Part shown: positions 49,602-58,184 of the stretch, piece after piece
Layout: every line of letters begins with the position of its first letter
Numbering within the stretch: position 1 is the stretch's first letter
Source of the DNA: Pseudomonas fluorescens
GTDB lineage: Bacteria; Pseudomonadota; Gammaproteobacteria; Pseudomonadales; Pseudomonadaceae
Reading direction: 5' to 3'
DNA length: 64,000 bases
Assembly (NCBI RefSeq): GCF_902497995.1
Contig: NZ_CABVII010000014.1
Span: 1 to 64,000, forward strand
Position numbers and translations under genes: made by a program
Notes under the pieces: generated by a model
What the model saw: the letters and a program-made list of their open reading frames with translations, nothing else
Told to the model about the DNA's origin: nothing
Databases searched by the model: none

Positions 49602-50456
49602 TTAAACCCCCACCCGCGCCTGCAAACTCAAATGCGCCCGCTCCCCAGGCGCCAGGCTCAGGCTATCGGTCCCGCCGCTCGCCGCTTCCACACACACAAA
49701 TTCCGATATCTCGTTCCAGCTCACCCCCAGCAGCGGCCGCGTGCCGGGATGCCAGACCACCGTGTCCGCGCTGTCGCCCGTATCGATGCATAATTCGCGC
49801 TGCCAGGCGTGGTCCTTGAGTTGCAATTCCCCTTCCTGCTGAAACACTCGCTGACAGCCGCCCTCGACTCGCAACTCGCCTTCCTGCTGGCAAACCTGGC
49901 GGTTCAACTGGTCGTAGCCGTGCGCACCATCGAGCCCAGACAGCGCTACCTCACCGACGTCGCCAATACGCCAATACGCGTGCAACGCCTGGCTCAACTG
50001 GCACGGCAGGCTGTCCTGGTGCTCGGTGCACAGGCGCAAAGCCATGCGCTCGCCCAGGTGCGCATGCAGGTCCACTTGCCAGTCACACAACTGCAGTTGC
50101 CAGTGCAGACGCACGCCATCGTCGTCACTGCTACTGTCCAGCAGCTTCCAGTCGAGCAGCCGGGCCCAGCCATGGGATGGCCAGGCGTTTTCACTCGGAT
50201 GGCGACCATACCAGGGCCAGCACACCGGCACCCCACCACGAATCGCCCCGACATGCGGCCATTTGGTTGCGCACCAGAGCCAGGGTTTCTGGTCCCGGGG
50301 CTGAAAGTGCAACAACTGCGCGCCCTGCCGACTGAACACCGCCTGACACAGCGGATGATCGATCACCAGCACATCGCGCATCTGATAGCGCTCCCAGGCG
50401 AATACCGGACGTTCGCGCAAGGCTTTGAAGAAGCGTTGTAGCGGATGCTCATGCAT
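49602..50456 (-). CDS. D-hexose-6-phosphate mutarotase
   Basis: 284 residues, aldose 1-epimerase-like beta-sandwich of the YeaD type. GAIRGGVPVCWPWYGRHPSE supplies the sugar-phosphate contact region, and HAYWRIGDVGEVALSGLDG and WNEISEFVCVEAASGG are family blocks. Interconverts alpha and beta glucose-6-phosphate for Zwf. Separate transcription from oprB, whose terminator lies upstream at 50597. Weak ribosome site. Confidence 0.9.
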   Translation of the reverse strand: MHEHPLQRFFKALRERPVFAWERYQMRDVLVIDHPLCQAVFSRQGAQLLHFQPRDQKPWLWCATKWPHVGAIRGGVPVCWPWYGRHPSENAWPSHGWARLLDWKLLDSSSDDDGVRLHWQLQLCDWQVDLHAHLGERMALRLCTEHQDSLPCQLSQALHAYWRIGDVGEVALSGLDGAHGYDQLNRQVCQQEGELRVEGGCQRVFQQEGELQLKDHAWQRELCIDTGDSADTVVWHPGTRPLLGVSWNEISEFVCVEAASGGTDSLSLAPGERAHLSLQARVGV

Positions 50457-50530
50457 GGGCCACGGTCCTGAAAATCATGGGTGTTCTCATCAAAACCTGA
50501 AACAACAGTGTTTTTTGGTCAGTGACATCT

Positions 50531-50562
50531 TTGTGGCGAGGGAGCTTGCTCCCTCGCCACAA
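50531..50562. repeat. self-complementary GTGGCGAGGGAGCTTGCTCC repeat
   Basis: A single long palindrome, TTGTGGCGAGGGAGCTTGCT then CCCTCGCCACAA. It is a different repeat subtype from the REPs elsewhere in the window and has no facing partner. Confidence 0.8.
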
Positions 50563-50596
50563 ATGCGCACGGCACACTCACGCGTGATCTAGACCC

Positions 50597-50626
50597 CAAA
50601 AAAAAACGGACAGCCTTGGCCGTCCG
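50597..50626 (-). terminator. rho-independent terminator after oprB
   Basis: CGGACAGCCTTGGCCGTCCG stem, with nine A on the plus strand, so a T-run on the oprB strand. Confidence 0.88.
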
Positions 50627-50665
50627 CAAAAATGCGCACATGGAGAGGAGCTTATCGCAACAACG

Positions 50666-52012
50666 TTAGAACACCGACTGAATTTTCAAGCCGGCCACCA
50701 GAGCATCGTCGACTTCGTCCACACCGCCCGGGTGAGTGATGTATTGCAGGTTGGGACGCACGGTCAGCCAGTTGGTCACGTGGAAGCCGTAGTTGATCTC
50801 GTAGTTGTACTCGGTGTCACGCAGTGGCGAGAACAGCGGGTCCTGGTAGTCGGAAACCCCATTGGAGGCGTTGACCAACTCGGCGTTTTTCTTCACGTCA
50901 TCGTTGACATGGATACGGGCGAAGCCGATACCCATGTCATCTTTTGGACGTGCATCGAACGGACCCTTGTACACAAACATCAGCGACTGGTAGTTGTCGA
51001 CGATGTTGGTGTCCTTGTCGTGGAAGGTGGCGTTGGCGGCGATGTTCAGGCCGCGGGACGCGTCACCGTTGTGACTGGTGAGTTGTTGCTGCGCCACGAA
51101 CCAGTAGCCGGATTTGCTGCTGTGGCTGCGATAGGCATTGCCGCTGGTTGCCGCATCATCGCCGTTGTCGTCTTCACGAACGTCATCGGCCTTGGCCGTG
51201 CTTTTGTAGTAACCGACACGGTATTCGCCCGGCAGGTTGTTGACCTTCGGTGACCAGACCAGTTCGACCGGCAAGACGGTGCCCTCGGTACCACTGCCGC
51301 TGAGCTTGAAGCCGTTACCGTGCTCCAGTTGCGACGGGTTCTGGTTGTACGCGCCGATCTGCGCATAGAACTCGGGCGAGATGTTGTACTTCACGCGGAT
51401 CGCGGCCTGGCTGACCGGCCAGTTGTACCAGATATTGGTCGCCCAGTTACCCACTTGGGAACCGCAGAACGCCAGGTTCTGGAACTCGCAGGGGAAGGTG
51501 TTGAAGTCTTCGCCTTCGCCGAAGTAACCGGCCTTGACGTCCAGTTTACCGTCGAGGAACTGGTGCTTGATCCACAACTGGGTCAGACGGACCATATGGC
51601 CACGGCCGTAGACTTCCTGGGAGGAACTCAAGGTGCCGGCACGCGGGTCGCCGACACGGTCATTGGAGATGTTCTCACCGTTACGGTTGGTGAGCTGGAT
51701 CTTGGCCTGGGTGTTATCCCAGCCCCACAGCTTTTCCAGGTCCAGCGCCACGCCCAAGCCAAATTGGTCGGCGTAACGCGCCGTCTTGTCGTCGTTGTAG
51801 CCGCCGTGGAGGTTGCCGCCCACTTCGCCGACGTAGTCCATCTTGATGTCGATACCCTGCTCGATCAGCCGGGTCCGCTCGCCACCCCAATCACCGGTCA
51901 TCCATTGGGAATCGGCGCTGAACGCGTCAGCCGCGTGCACACTGCCGGCCAGCGTCATTGCCGCAATCGCTGACAACTGGCAGATAAGCTGAGCGTTGTT
52001 GTTGTTCTTCAT
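50666..52012 (-). CDS. oprB: carbohydrate-selective outer membrane porin OprB
   Basis: 448 residues. Signal peptide ends near residue 27 (GSVHA-ADAF). The mature barrel starts SADSQWMTGDWGGERTRLIE, with AIRVKYNISPEFYAQIGAYN later and a C-terminal Phe (LKIQSVF), as in outer membrane proteins. OprB is the glucose-induced channel that supplies the periplasmic binding protein GtsA. Leader has an AAnAAnAA run just before the GAGG ribosome site. It follows gtsD by about 170 bp with a REP pair between, so it may be read from its own promoter. Confidence 0.94.
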   Translation of the reverse strand: MKNNNNAQLICQLSAIAAMTLAGSVHAADAFSADSQWMTGDWGGERTRLIEQGIDIKMDYVGEVGGNLHGGYNDDKTARYADQFGLGVALDLEKLWGWDNTQAKIQLTNRNGENISNDRVGDPRAGTLSSSQEVYGRGHMVRLTQLWIKHQFLDGKLDVKAGYFGEGEDFNTFPCEFQNLAFCGSQVGNWATNIWYNWPVSQAAIRVKYNISPEFYAQIGAYNQNPSQLEHGNGFKLSGSGTEGTVLPVELVWSPKVNNLPGEYRVGYYKSTAKADDVREDDNGDDAATSGNAYRSHSSKSGYWFVAQQQLTSHNGDASRGLNIAANATFHDKDTNIVDNYQSLMFVYKGPFDARPKDDMGIGFARIHVNDDVKKNAELVNASNGVSDYQDPLFSPLRDTEYNYEINYGFHVTNWLTVRPNLQYITHPGGVDEVDDALVAGLKIQSVF

Positions 52013-52026
52013 CCCTAGATCCTCGT

Positions 52027-52040
52027 TTTATTGTTATTAA
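52027..52040 (-). promoter_or_regulatory. Hfq/Crc-type AAnAAnAA motif in the oprB leader
   Basis: mRNA reads TAATAACAATAAAA directly before CGAGGATC. AATAACAA fits the CA motif. Binding is inferred. Confidence 0.5.
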
Positions 52041-52103
52041 CTTTTTTATCTAACGCGGTGACATCAGTTGCGGCGGATGACAGGCCATCCACGGGGTATC
52101 CCC

Positions 52104-52173
52104 TTGCAGGAGCCAGGCTTGCCGGCGAAGGCGTCCGTGAAATCGCCTTCGCCGGCAAGCCTGGCTCCTACAG
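52104..52173. repeat. REP pair between gtsD and oprB
   Basis: GCAGGAGCCAGGCTTGCCGG and CCGGCAAGCCTGGCTCCTAC face each other. Its position in the gts-oprB run could lower readthrough or stabilise the upstream mRNA. Confidence 0.9.
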
Positions 52174-52182
52174 TTTTGATCT

Positions 52183-53343
52183 TCAGCGGCCTTTGAGTTG
52201 GGTCACTTTGGCAGCTCGGGTTTCAGCTTGTGGTTGGCCGGCCACCCCCAGGCGCTCCCCGGTCTTCGCATCGAACAACAGCACTTTCGACGGGTCGAAC
52301 TGCAAGGTCAGGGTCTCGCCCACGGCCGGTGCAACGTCCGGCGCCAGGCGGCAGCAGACCTTGGTGTCGTTGAGGTTGACGAAAACCAGGGTGTCGGGTC
52401 CGGTCGGCTCGGTGACCTGGACTTCGGCGCGAATGGTCGGCAAACCATTCGCCTCGCTGCCCGCCAGCACGATCTGCTCCGGGCGCATGCCAAGGATCAC
52501 TTCGCGATCTTCGAGCCCGGCGTCCTGCATGCCCAGCGGCAATTCGCAGCGCGCCTGGCCGCTGTCGAGCAGCGCCACCAGACGACCTTCCTTGCGCTGC
52601 AAACGCAGGGGGATGAAGTTCATCGGCGGCGAACCGATGAAGCTCGCCACAAACAGGTTGGCCGGGTTGTTGTAGATGTCTTTCGGCGTGCCGAACTGCT
52701 GAATGATCCCGTCCTTCATCACCGCCACCTTGTCGCCCAATGTCATGGCTTCGATCTGGTCGTGGGTCACGTAAACCGTGGTGGTTTTCAGGCGCTGGTG
52801 CATCAGTTTCATTTCGGTGCGCATCTCGACCCGCAGCTTGGCGTCGAGGTTGGACAGCGGTTCGTCGAACAGATAAATCTTCGGCCGCCGCGCCAGGGCA
52901 CGGCCCATCGCCACACGCTGCTGCTGGCCGCCGGAGAGCTGGCCTGGCTTGCGGCTGAGCAGGTGTTCGATTTGCAACAACTTGGAAACCCGAGCAACTT
53001 CTTCGTCGATTTCGGCGGCCGGCATTTTGCGAATCTTCAGGCCGAAGGCGATGTTGTCGCGCACGCTCATCGTCGGGTACAGCGCGTAGGACTGGAACAC
53101 CATGGCGATGTCGCGATCCTTGGGGCTCATGCCGCTGATGTCGGCGTCATCCACCAGGATCGCGCCGCCGCTGATGTTTTCCAGACCGGCGATGCAGTTC
53201 ATCAAGGTGGATTTACCGCAGCCCGACGGGCCCACCAGGATCAGGAACTCACCGTCATCGATCTTCAATTCGATGTTTTTCAGGGTGTCCGGCAAACCGG
53301 CGCCGTAGGTCTTGTTGACGTTGCGTAATTCGAGAGTTGCCAT
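52183..53343 (-). CDS. gtsD: glucose ABC transporter ATP-binding protein GtsD
   Basis: 386 residues, MalK/UgpC-type ABC ATPase. Walker A GPSGCGKSTLMN (about 37-48), signature LSGGQQQRVAMGRALARRP, Walker B IYLFDEPLSNLD, H-loop VYVTHDQIEAMTLGD, then an OB/TOBE regulatory domain. Drives glucose import with GtsB and GtsC. Starts four bases after the gtsC stop; ATG follows AAGGGGTAAAGC. The C-terminal domain could take part in regulation as in MalK. Confidence 0.94.
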   Translation of the reverse strand: MATLELRNVNKTYGAGLPDTLKNIELKIDDGEFLILVGPSGCGKSTLMNCIAGLENISGGAILVDDADISGMSPKDRDIAMVFQSYALYPTMSVRDNIAFGLKIRKMPAAEIDEEVARVSKLLQIEHLLSRKPGQLSGGQQQRVAMGRALARRPKIYLFDEPLSNLDAKLRVEMRTEMKLMHQRLKTTTVYVTHDQIEAMTLGDKVAVMKDGIIQQFGTPKDIYNNPANLFVASFIGSPPMNFIPLRLQRKEGRLVALLDSGQARCELPLGMQDAGLEDREVILGMRPEQIVLAGSEANGLPTIRAEVQVTEPTGPDTLVFVNLNDTKVCCRLAPDVAPAVGETLTLQFDPSKVLLFDAKTGERLGVAGQPQAETRAAKVTQLKGR

Positions 53344-53346
53344 GCT

Positions 53347-54192
53347 TTACCCCTTGACCGCGCCGGACGTCAGCCCACGCAGGAAATACTTGCCAGCGAA
53401 TATGTAGACCAGCAGTGTCGGCAGCCCGGCGATCATCGCGGCGGCCATATCAACGTTGTATTCCTTGGCCCCGGTGCTGGTGTTGACCAGGTTGTTCAGG
53501 GCCACGGTAATCGGCTGGGCATCGCCACTGGCGAAGACCACGCCGAACAGGAAGTCATTCCAGATCTGGGTGAACTGCCAGATCAGGCAGACCATCACGA
53601 TCGGGATCGACATCGGCAGCAGGATCTTCCAGAAAATCGTGAAGAAGCCTGCGCCATCCAGGCGTGCCGCCTTGACCAGCGCATCCGGGATGCTCACGTA
53701 GTAGTTACGGAAGAACAGCGTGGTAAACGCCAGCCCGTAGACGATGTGCACCAGCACCAGACCCGTGGTGGTGTTGGCCAGGCCGAGTTTGCCGACAGTA
53801 AACGAGGCTGGCAGCAGCACGGTCTGGAACGGCAGGAAGCAGCCAAACAGCAACAGACCGAAGAACAGTTGCGACCCGCGGAAGCGCCACATCGACAGCA
53901 CGTAGCCGTTCATCGCGCCAATAAACGTAGAGATCAGAACCGCGGGCACGGTGATTTTCACCGAGTTCCAGAAGTACCCCCCCACCACGTCCCAGGCCTT
54001 GATCCAACCGATGCCGTCGATCACGGTCGGCCAGCTCAGCAGGTTGCCGGTGCGGATGTCTTCCGGTGATTTGAAACTGGTCAACAGCATCACCACCAGC
54101 GGGATCAGGTAGATCGCCGCGGCCAGCAGCAAGGTGGCGTAAATCGCGATGCGGCTGAAGCTGATCGCCGGTTTGCCGAGTTGATTACTCAT
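53347..54192 (-). CDS. gtsC: glucose ABC transporter permease GtsC
   Basis: 281 residues, six membrane helices, BPD_transp_1 domain. The EAA loop that contacts the ATPase is DALVKAARLDGAGFFTIFWK ahead of ILLPMSIP. N-terminal FSRIAIYATLLLAAAIYLIP is the first helix. Second permease of the heterodimer. Its start overlaps the gtsB stop by eight bases, and gtsD follows at once. Confidence 0.93.
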   Translation of the reverse strand: MSNQLGKPAISFSRIAIYATLLLAAAIYLIPLVVMLLTSFKSPEDIRTGNLLSWPTVIDGIGWIKAWDVVGGYFWNSVKITVPAVLISTFIGAMNGYVLSMWRFRGSQLFFGLLLFGCFLPFQTVLLPASFTVGKLGLANTTTGLVLVHIVYGLAFTTLFFRNYYVSIPDALVKAARLDGAGFFTIFWKILLPMSIPIVMVCLIWQFTQIWNDFLFGVVFASGDAQPITVALNNLVNTSTGAKEYNVDMAAAMIAGLPTLLVYIFAGKYFLRGLTSGAVKG

Positions 54193-55093
54193 GGCGCTTG
54201 CCTCGCAATTCGGAGTACAGGTACGGCACCAGAATCGCCAGGATCGCGCCGAGCATCATCATGGCGCTCGCCGAACCAATGCCCATCTGGCCACGGCTGA
54301 AGGTGAAGGAATACATGAACATCGCCGGCAGGTCGGACGAGTAGCCGGGGCCGCCCGCGGTCATCGCCGCGACCAGGTCGAAGCTCTTGATCGCGATGTG
54401 CGCGAGGATCATGAAGGCGCTGAAGAACACCGGGCGCAGGCTCGGCAGGACGATCTTCAGGTAGATGGTCGGCAGGCTCGCCCCATCGACTTGCGCGGCA
54501 CGGATGATCGACTGATCGACACCGCGCAGGCCGGCGAGGAACATCGCCATCACAAACCCGGAGGCTTGCCACACGGCGGCGATCACCAGGCAGTAAACGA
54601 CGCGATCCTGATCCACCAGCCAGTCGAGACGGAAGCCCTCCCAGCCCCAGTCCCGCAGCATCTTGTCCAGGCCCAGGCCCGGGTTGAGCAGCCATTTCCA
54701 CGCGGTACCTGTGACGATCATCGACAGTGCCATCGGGTACAGGTAGACGGTGCGGATGAAGCCTTCCTTGCGAATGCGCTGGTCCAGCAACACTGCCAGG
54801 AACACCCCCAGCACCAGGCTGATGCCGATGAACATGCCACCGAAGAGCGCGAGGTTCTTGCTCGCGACCCACCAGCGATCATTGTCCATCAAGCGGATGT
54901 ATTGTTGCAGGCCGACCCATTTGTAGCTGGGCATGAAGCTGGAATTGGTGAAGGACAGGACGAATGTCCAGATGATGTAACCGTAGAAGCCAACCAACAC
55001 GATCAGCATGCTCGGCGCGAGTACCAACTTGGGTAACCAGCGTTGCAGCGCATCGAAGGGTGAGGCTTTGCTGAAAACCGCCACAGAGCTCAT
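54185..55093 (-). CDS. gtsB: glucose ABC transporter permease GtsB
   Basis: About 302 residues, six membrane helices in a MalF-like arrangement. EAA loop QSIIRAAQVDGASLPTIYLK ahead of IVLPSLRPVF. Inner-membrane half of the glucose channel. I start at MSSVAVFSK (55093); an ATG two codons upstream (55099) is also possible and no ribosome site decides. The gtsA gene is about 170 bp upstream with a REP pair between. Confidence 0.93.
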   Translation of the reverse strand: MSSVAVFSKASPFDALQRWLPKLVLAPSMLIVLVGFYGYIIWTFVLSFTNSSFMPSYKWVGLQQYIRLMDNDRWWVASKNLALFGGMFIGISLVLGVFLAVLLDQRIRKEGFIRTVYLYPMALSMIVTGTAWKWLLNPGLGLDKMLRDWGWEGFRLDWLVDQDRVVYCLVIAAVWQASGFVMAMFLAGLRGVDQSIIRAAQVDGASLPTIYLKIVLPSLRPVFFSAFMILAHIAIKSFDLVAAMTAGGPGYSSDLPAMFMYSFTFSRGQMGIGSASAMMMLGAILAILVPYLYSELRGKRHE

Positions 55094-55137
55094 CGGCATA
55101 ATCCAGGTGAAGAGAAATTGAACCGCACGCCGATCCC

Positions 55138-55244
55138 TTGTGGGAGCGGCGGTGCGACGATTCGACTTGCTCGCGAAGGCGGTGTGTCAGGCGACATCAA
55201 TGGTGAATGTCAGTCCGCATTCGCGAGCAAGCCCGCTCCCACAT
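55138..55244. repeat. REP pair between gtsA and gtsB
   Basis: TGTGGGAGCGGCGGTGCGAC (degenerate unit) and ATTCGCGAGCAAGCCCGCTC around a linker with GTGTGTCAGGCGACATCAAT. Within the gts operon such a repeat typically lets gtsA mRNA outlast the permease part. Confidence 0.85.
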
Positions 55245-55265
55245 TGGGACGAGGTGTGTCAGGGA

Positions 55266-56573
55266 TTACTGGGCGGCTTTGACAGCCGAAGCCAGTTGCG
55301 CGCTGGCCTTGGCCGGGTCAGCGTTCTTGTCGTTCATGAAGTTGGTGACCACGTCGAAAATCGCGCCCTGCACGGCCAGGGAAGTGGCCATGTTGTGCGC
55401 CATGCTCGGTTGCAGGCCGCCGGTCTTCTCGTCAGCCAGGAAGTCCTTGGCCGCCGCTTGAGCGCAGGAATCGAAGCCCAGGGCGCTCATGTCGTTGAGC
55501 ATGTCGGTCCGCACCGGGATCGAGCCTTTGTTGATGCTGAAGATCTTCTGGAAGTCTTTGCCCAACGCAACCTTGGCCAGGTCTTGCTGAGCGGCGATAT
55601 CGCCTTTGCGATCCGCTTTCAACTTGAACACCGCCATGGAGTCGATGTTGTAGGTGAAGGCTTTTTCAGTGCCCGGGAACGGTACGCACTGGTAGTCCTT
55701 GCCGGCGACTTTCCCGGCCGCGGTCCATTCGCTCTTGGCCCAGTCGCCCATCATCTGCATGCCGGCCTTGCCGTTGATGACGTCGGCGGCCGCGATGTTC
55801 CAGTCACGACCGGCGCGGTTCGGGTCCATGTAGCCGGTGAGTTTTTTCAGCTCGGTGAACGACTGGGTCATCTCAGCCCCCGAGAGGGTTTTCTGATCCA
55901 GGTCGACCAGGGCTTTCTTGTAACCGTCGGCGCCCATGACCGAGAGCACCACGTCTTCAAACACGGTGCTGTCCTGCCAAGGCTGACCACCGTGGGCGAG
56001 CGCGATGAAGCCGGCGGCTTTCAACTTGTCGCCGGCGGCATAAAATTCTTCGAGGGTGGTCGGCGCTTTGTCGATCCCGGCTTTCTTGAACACTTGCGGG
56101 TTGATCCACAGCCAGTTGACGCGGTGGATGTTCACCGGCACGGCGACGTAATCGCCTTTGTATTTCACGGTGTCGGAGACTTTCCTGATCAGCAGGCTGT
56201 CCCAGTTCTCCGCTTTGGAAACGTCTTTCAGCGCATCGGTGCTGAGCAGGCCAGTGCTGCCCCACTCCTGGATGTCCGGCCCCTTGATCTGGGCGACGCC
56301 CGGCGGGTTACCGGCAACGGCGCGGCTTTTCAGAACGGTCATGGCCGTGGATCCGCCACCACCGGCGACTGCGCCGTCCTTCCAGGTGAAGCCGTCTTTT
56401 TCGACTTGAGCCTTCAGAACATCGACCGCTGCCTTTTCACCACCAGAGGTCCACCAGTGAACGACTTCCACAGAACCTTTGGCATCAGCGGCCAGGGCAC
56501 TCAGCGGGAATGCAGAAAGGGGAAGCAGCGAGGCGAGAGAAACGACAGTAGCGAGGCGAGAAATCGCATTCAT
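55266..56573 (-). CDS. gtsA: glucose ABC transporter substrate-binding protein GtsA
   Basis: 435 residues. Signal peptide in the first 28 residues (ending ALAA-DAKG). SBP_bac_1 fold: VEVVHWWTSGGEKAAVDVLK, KGDYVAVPVNIHRVNWLWIN, and FPGTEKAFTYNIDSMAVFKL. Periplasmic glucose binder for GtsBCD. Leader has AACAACAAGAAA before the ribosome site, a candidate Hfq-Crc site. First gene of gtsABCD. Highly expressed class of protein, consistent with codon use. Confidence 0.94.
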   Translation of the reverse strand: MNAISRLATVVSLASLLPLSAFPLSALAADAKGSVEVVHWWTSGGEKAAVDVLKAQVEKDGFTWKDGAVAGGGGSTAMTVLKSRAVAGNPPGVAQIKGPDIQEWGSTGLLSTDALKDVSKAENWDSLLIRKVSDTVKYKGDYVAVPVNIHRVNWLWINPQVFKKAGIDKAPTTLEEFYAAGDKLKAAGFIALAHGGQPWQDSTVFEDVVLSVMGADGYKKALVDLDQKTLSGAEMTQSFTELKKLTGYMDPNRAGRDWNIAAADVINGKAGMQMMGDWAKSEWTAAGKVAGKDYQCVPFPGTEKAFTYNIDSMAVFKLKADRKGDIAAQQDLAKVALGKDFQKIFSINKGSIPVRTDMLNDMSALGFDSCAQAAAKDFLADEKTGGLQPSMAHNMATSLAVQGAIFDVVTNFMNDKNADPAKASAQLASAVKAAQ

Positions 56574-56584
56574 CTGGAGGTACC

Positions 56585-56598
56585 TTTCTTGTTGTTAT
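56585..56598 (-). promoter_or_regulatory. Hfq/Crc-type AAnAAnAA motif in the gtsA leader
   Basis: mRNA ATAACAACAAGAAA overlaps AAAGG before the gtsA start. AACAACAA fits the CA motif. Binding is inferred. Confidence 0.55.
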
Positions 56599-56689
56599 GC
56601 ATGCAAGTCTGGTGCTTGCGCTGCATGGATTCTAAACAGGAGTCATGCCTTCGCAGGTAACGAAGGGACGCTCGAATGTCACCACATGG

Positions 56690-57949
56690 TTACACAGGAA
56701 CGCTCCGGGACAACTGCGCCAGGGCGGTGGCCATGCTGGGCGCCAGCGGCAGGCGCGGGATTAATACGGCTTGCCAGGCGTGATACAGGTCGGGTTTGCC
56801 GGGCCAGATATCGGCACTCGGGCGATTTTGCGGATCGAGTTCGTGATACCAGCTGCCGTCACAGCGGTCGATGAAATGACTGTCACAAAATTCCCAGAAC
56901 ACTCGGTACCAGTGTTCGTACTGTTCATCGCCCGTACGCTTGAGCAAGGCACTGGCAGCAGCGCTGGCCTCGCAATGGGTCCAGTGCAGACGATGACGAA
57001 CCACGGCGCGATTATCCCAGTCGAGGGTGTAGACGATGCCCGGCGCACCGTCGACGTCCCAGCCGTGCCGGCAATTGTGTTCGAACAGTTTTTGCGCATC
57101 GGTGGCAAGCCAGCCCGGTGTCGGCATCCCGGCCTTTACTCGCGCCGCTTCGAGGTGCAGCAACAGCCGTGCCCACTCGAAACCGTGGCCGGGCGTGGTG
57201 CCGTAAGGGCGGAAACCGTCGGCCGGATGGTCGTGGTTGTACTCGCGCAGCGGTTGCCAGTCGCAATCGAAATGCTCGACCACCAGGTAGTCGTTGGCAG
57301 CGGCGTGACCGTGAATCACCCGTTCGACGATGCGCTGGGCGCGGCCCAACCAGCGATTGTCCTGGGTGACATCAGCCAAGGCTAGGAAGGCCTCGGTGGC
57401 GTGCATGTTGCTGTTGGCACCGCGGTAGCGTTCCTCGCAGCTGAAGTCGCGATTGAAGGATTCGCGCATGGCGCCCTCCTCCTCACTCCAGAAATGCGTG
57501 TCGATGATGTCGATCGCATTAATGAGCAATGCTCGGGCGCCGGGGCGTTGGGCGACTACCGCAGAACTCGCGGCCAGTGCGACGAAAGCATGCAGGTAGG
57601 CGGCTTTGCCGGTGTTGCCGTCGCGGTGTTCCGGGGTAGCGAACCAGCCACCGTGTTCAGCATCGCGTAACGGGCCGCAGAGGGCTCTTACGCCGTGATC
57701 CACCAGCTCGGCAAATCCCGGCAGGCCCTGGATGTGGGCCATGGCGAAACTGTGGGTCATGCGCGCGGTGTTCATGGTTTCGGCTTGGGCGTTGGCCGCC
57801 AGGCGGCCCTTTTCATCGAGGTTGCCGAAGCCTTCGGGGAGCTTTGAGGCCTTGGCAAATGCGAGCAGGCGCAGGCCTTCGGCGGCGAGCCATTGCTGAT
57901 GGGCAGGTGCGTTGAGCCAACTGCTGAAGGCGGGTTGGAAGGTGTCCAT
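56690..57949 (-). CDS. AGE family epimerase/isomerase
   Basis: 419 residues, (alpha/alpha)6 barrel of the N-acylglucosamine 2-epimerase/YihS group. The catalytic region contains NSNMHATEAFLALADVTQDN, PGHGFEWARLLLHLEAARVK and HWTHCEASAAASALLKRTGD with the active-site His residues. Probably interconverts a free hexose such as mannose and fructose or similar. Its leader carries AACAACAAAAAAGG, like gtsA, so it shares catabolite control. Between gtsA and the GtrS sensor; a role in supplying hexoses is inferred. Confidence 0.88.
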   Translation of the reverse strand: MDTFQPAFSSWLNAPAHQQWLAAEGLRLLAFAKASKLPEGFGNLDEKGRLAANAQAETMNTARMTHSFAMAHIQGLPGFAELVDHGVRALCGPLRDAEHGGWFATPEHRDGNTGKAAYLHAFVALAASSAVVAQRPGARALLINAIDIIDTHFWSEEEGAMRESFNRDFSCEERYRGANSNMHATEAFLALADVTQDNRWLGRAQRIVERVIHGHAAANDYLVVEHFDCDWQPLREYNHDHPADGFRPYGTTPGHGFEWARLLLHLEAARVKAGMPTPGWLATDAQKLFEHNCRHGWDVDGAPGIVYTLDWDNRAVVRHRLHWTHCEASAAASALLKRTGDEQYEHWYRVFWEFCDSHFIDRCDGSWYHELDPQNRPSADIWPGKPDLYHAWQAVLIPRLPLAPSMATALAQLSRSVPV

Positions 57950-57958
57950 GGAGGTGCC

Positions 57959-57972
57959 TTTTTTGTTGTTAT
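57959..57972 (-). promoter_or_regulatory. Hfq/Crc-type AAnAAnAA motif before the AGE epimerase
   Basis: mRNA CATAACAACAAAAA leads into AAGG, the ribosome site. AACAACAA matches the CA motif. Confidence 0.5.
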
Positions 57973-58081
57973 GACTGGGGGCAGTCTAAACAACGGGCGG
58001 TGGCGGGCTTGTAACGAAGGAGGTGGGGTATGTCACCGTTTTGTGACATTTCTCCTGAGAATGAGTTGATTGATCTGACGC

Positions 58082-58166
58082 CTTCGCGAGCAAGCCCGCT
58101 CCCACATTTGACCCCATTCAATCTGGATGAACGCGGTCAAATGTGGGAGCGGGCTTGCTCGCGAAG
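58082..58166. repeat. REP pair between the AGE and gtrS genes
   Basis: CTTCGCGAGCAAGCCCGCTC and TGTGGGAGCGGGCTTGCTCG, arms around CATTTGACCCCATTCAATC. Confidence 0.92.
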
Positions 58167-58184
58167 AACGATAACGCGGTGTTG

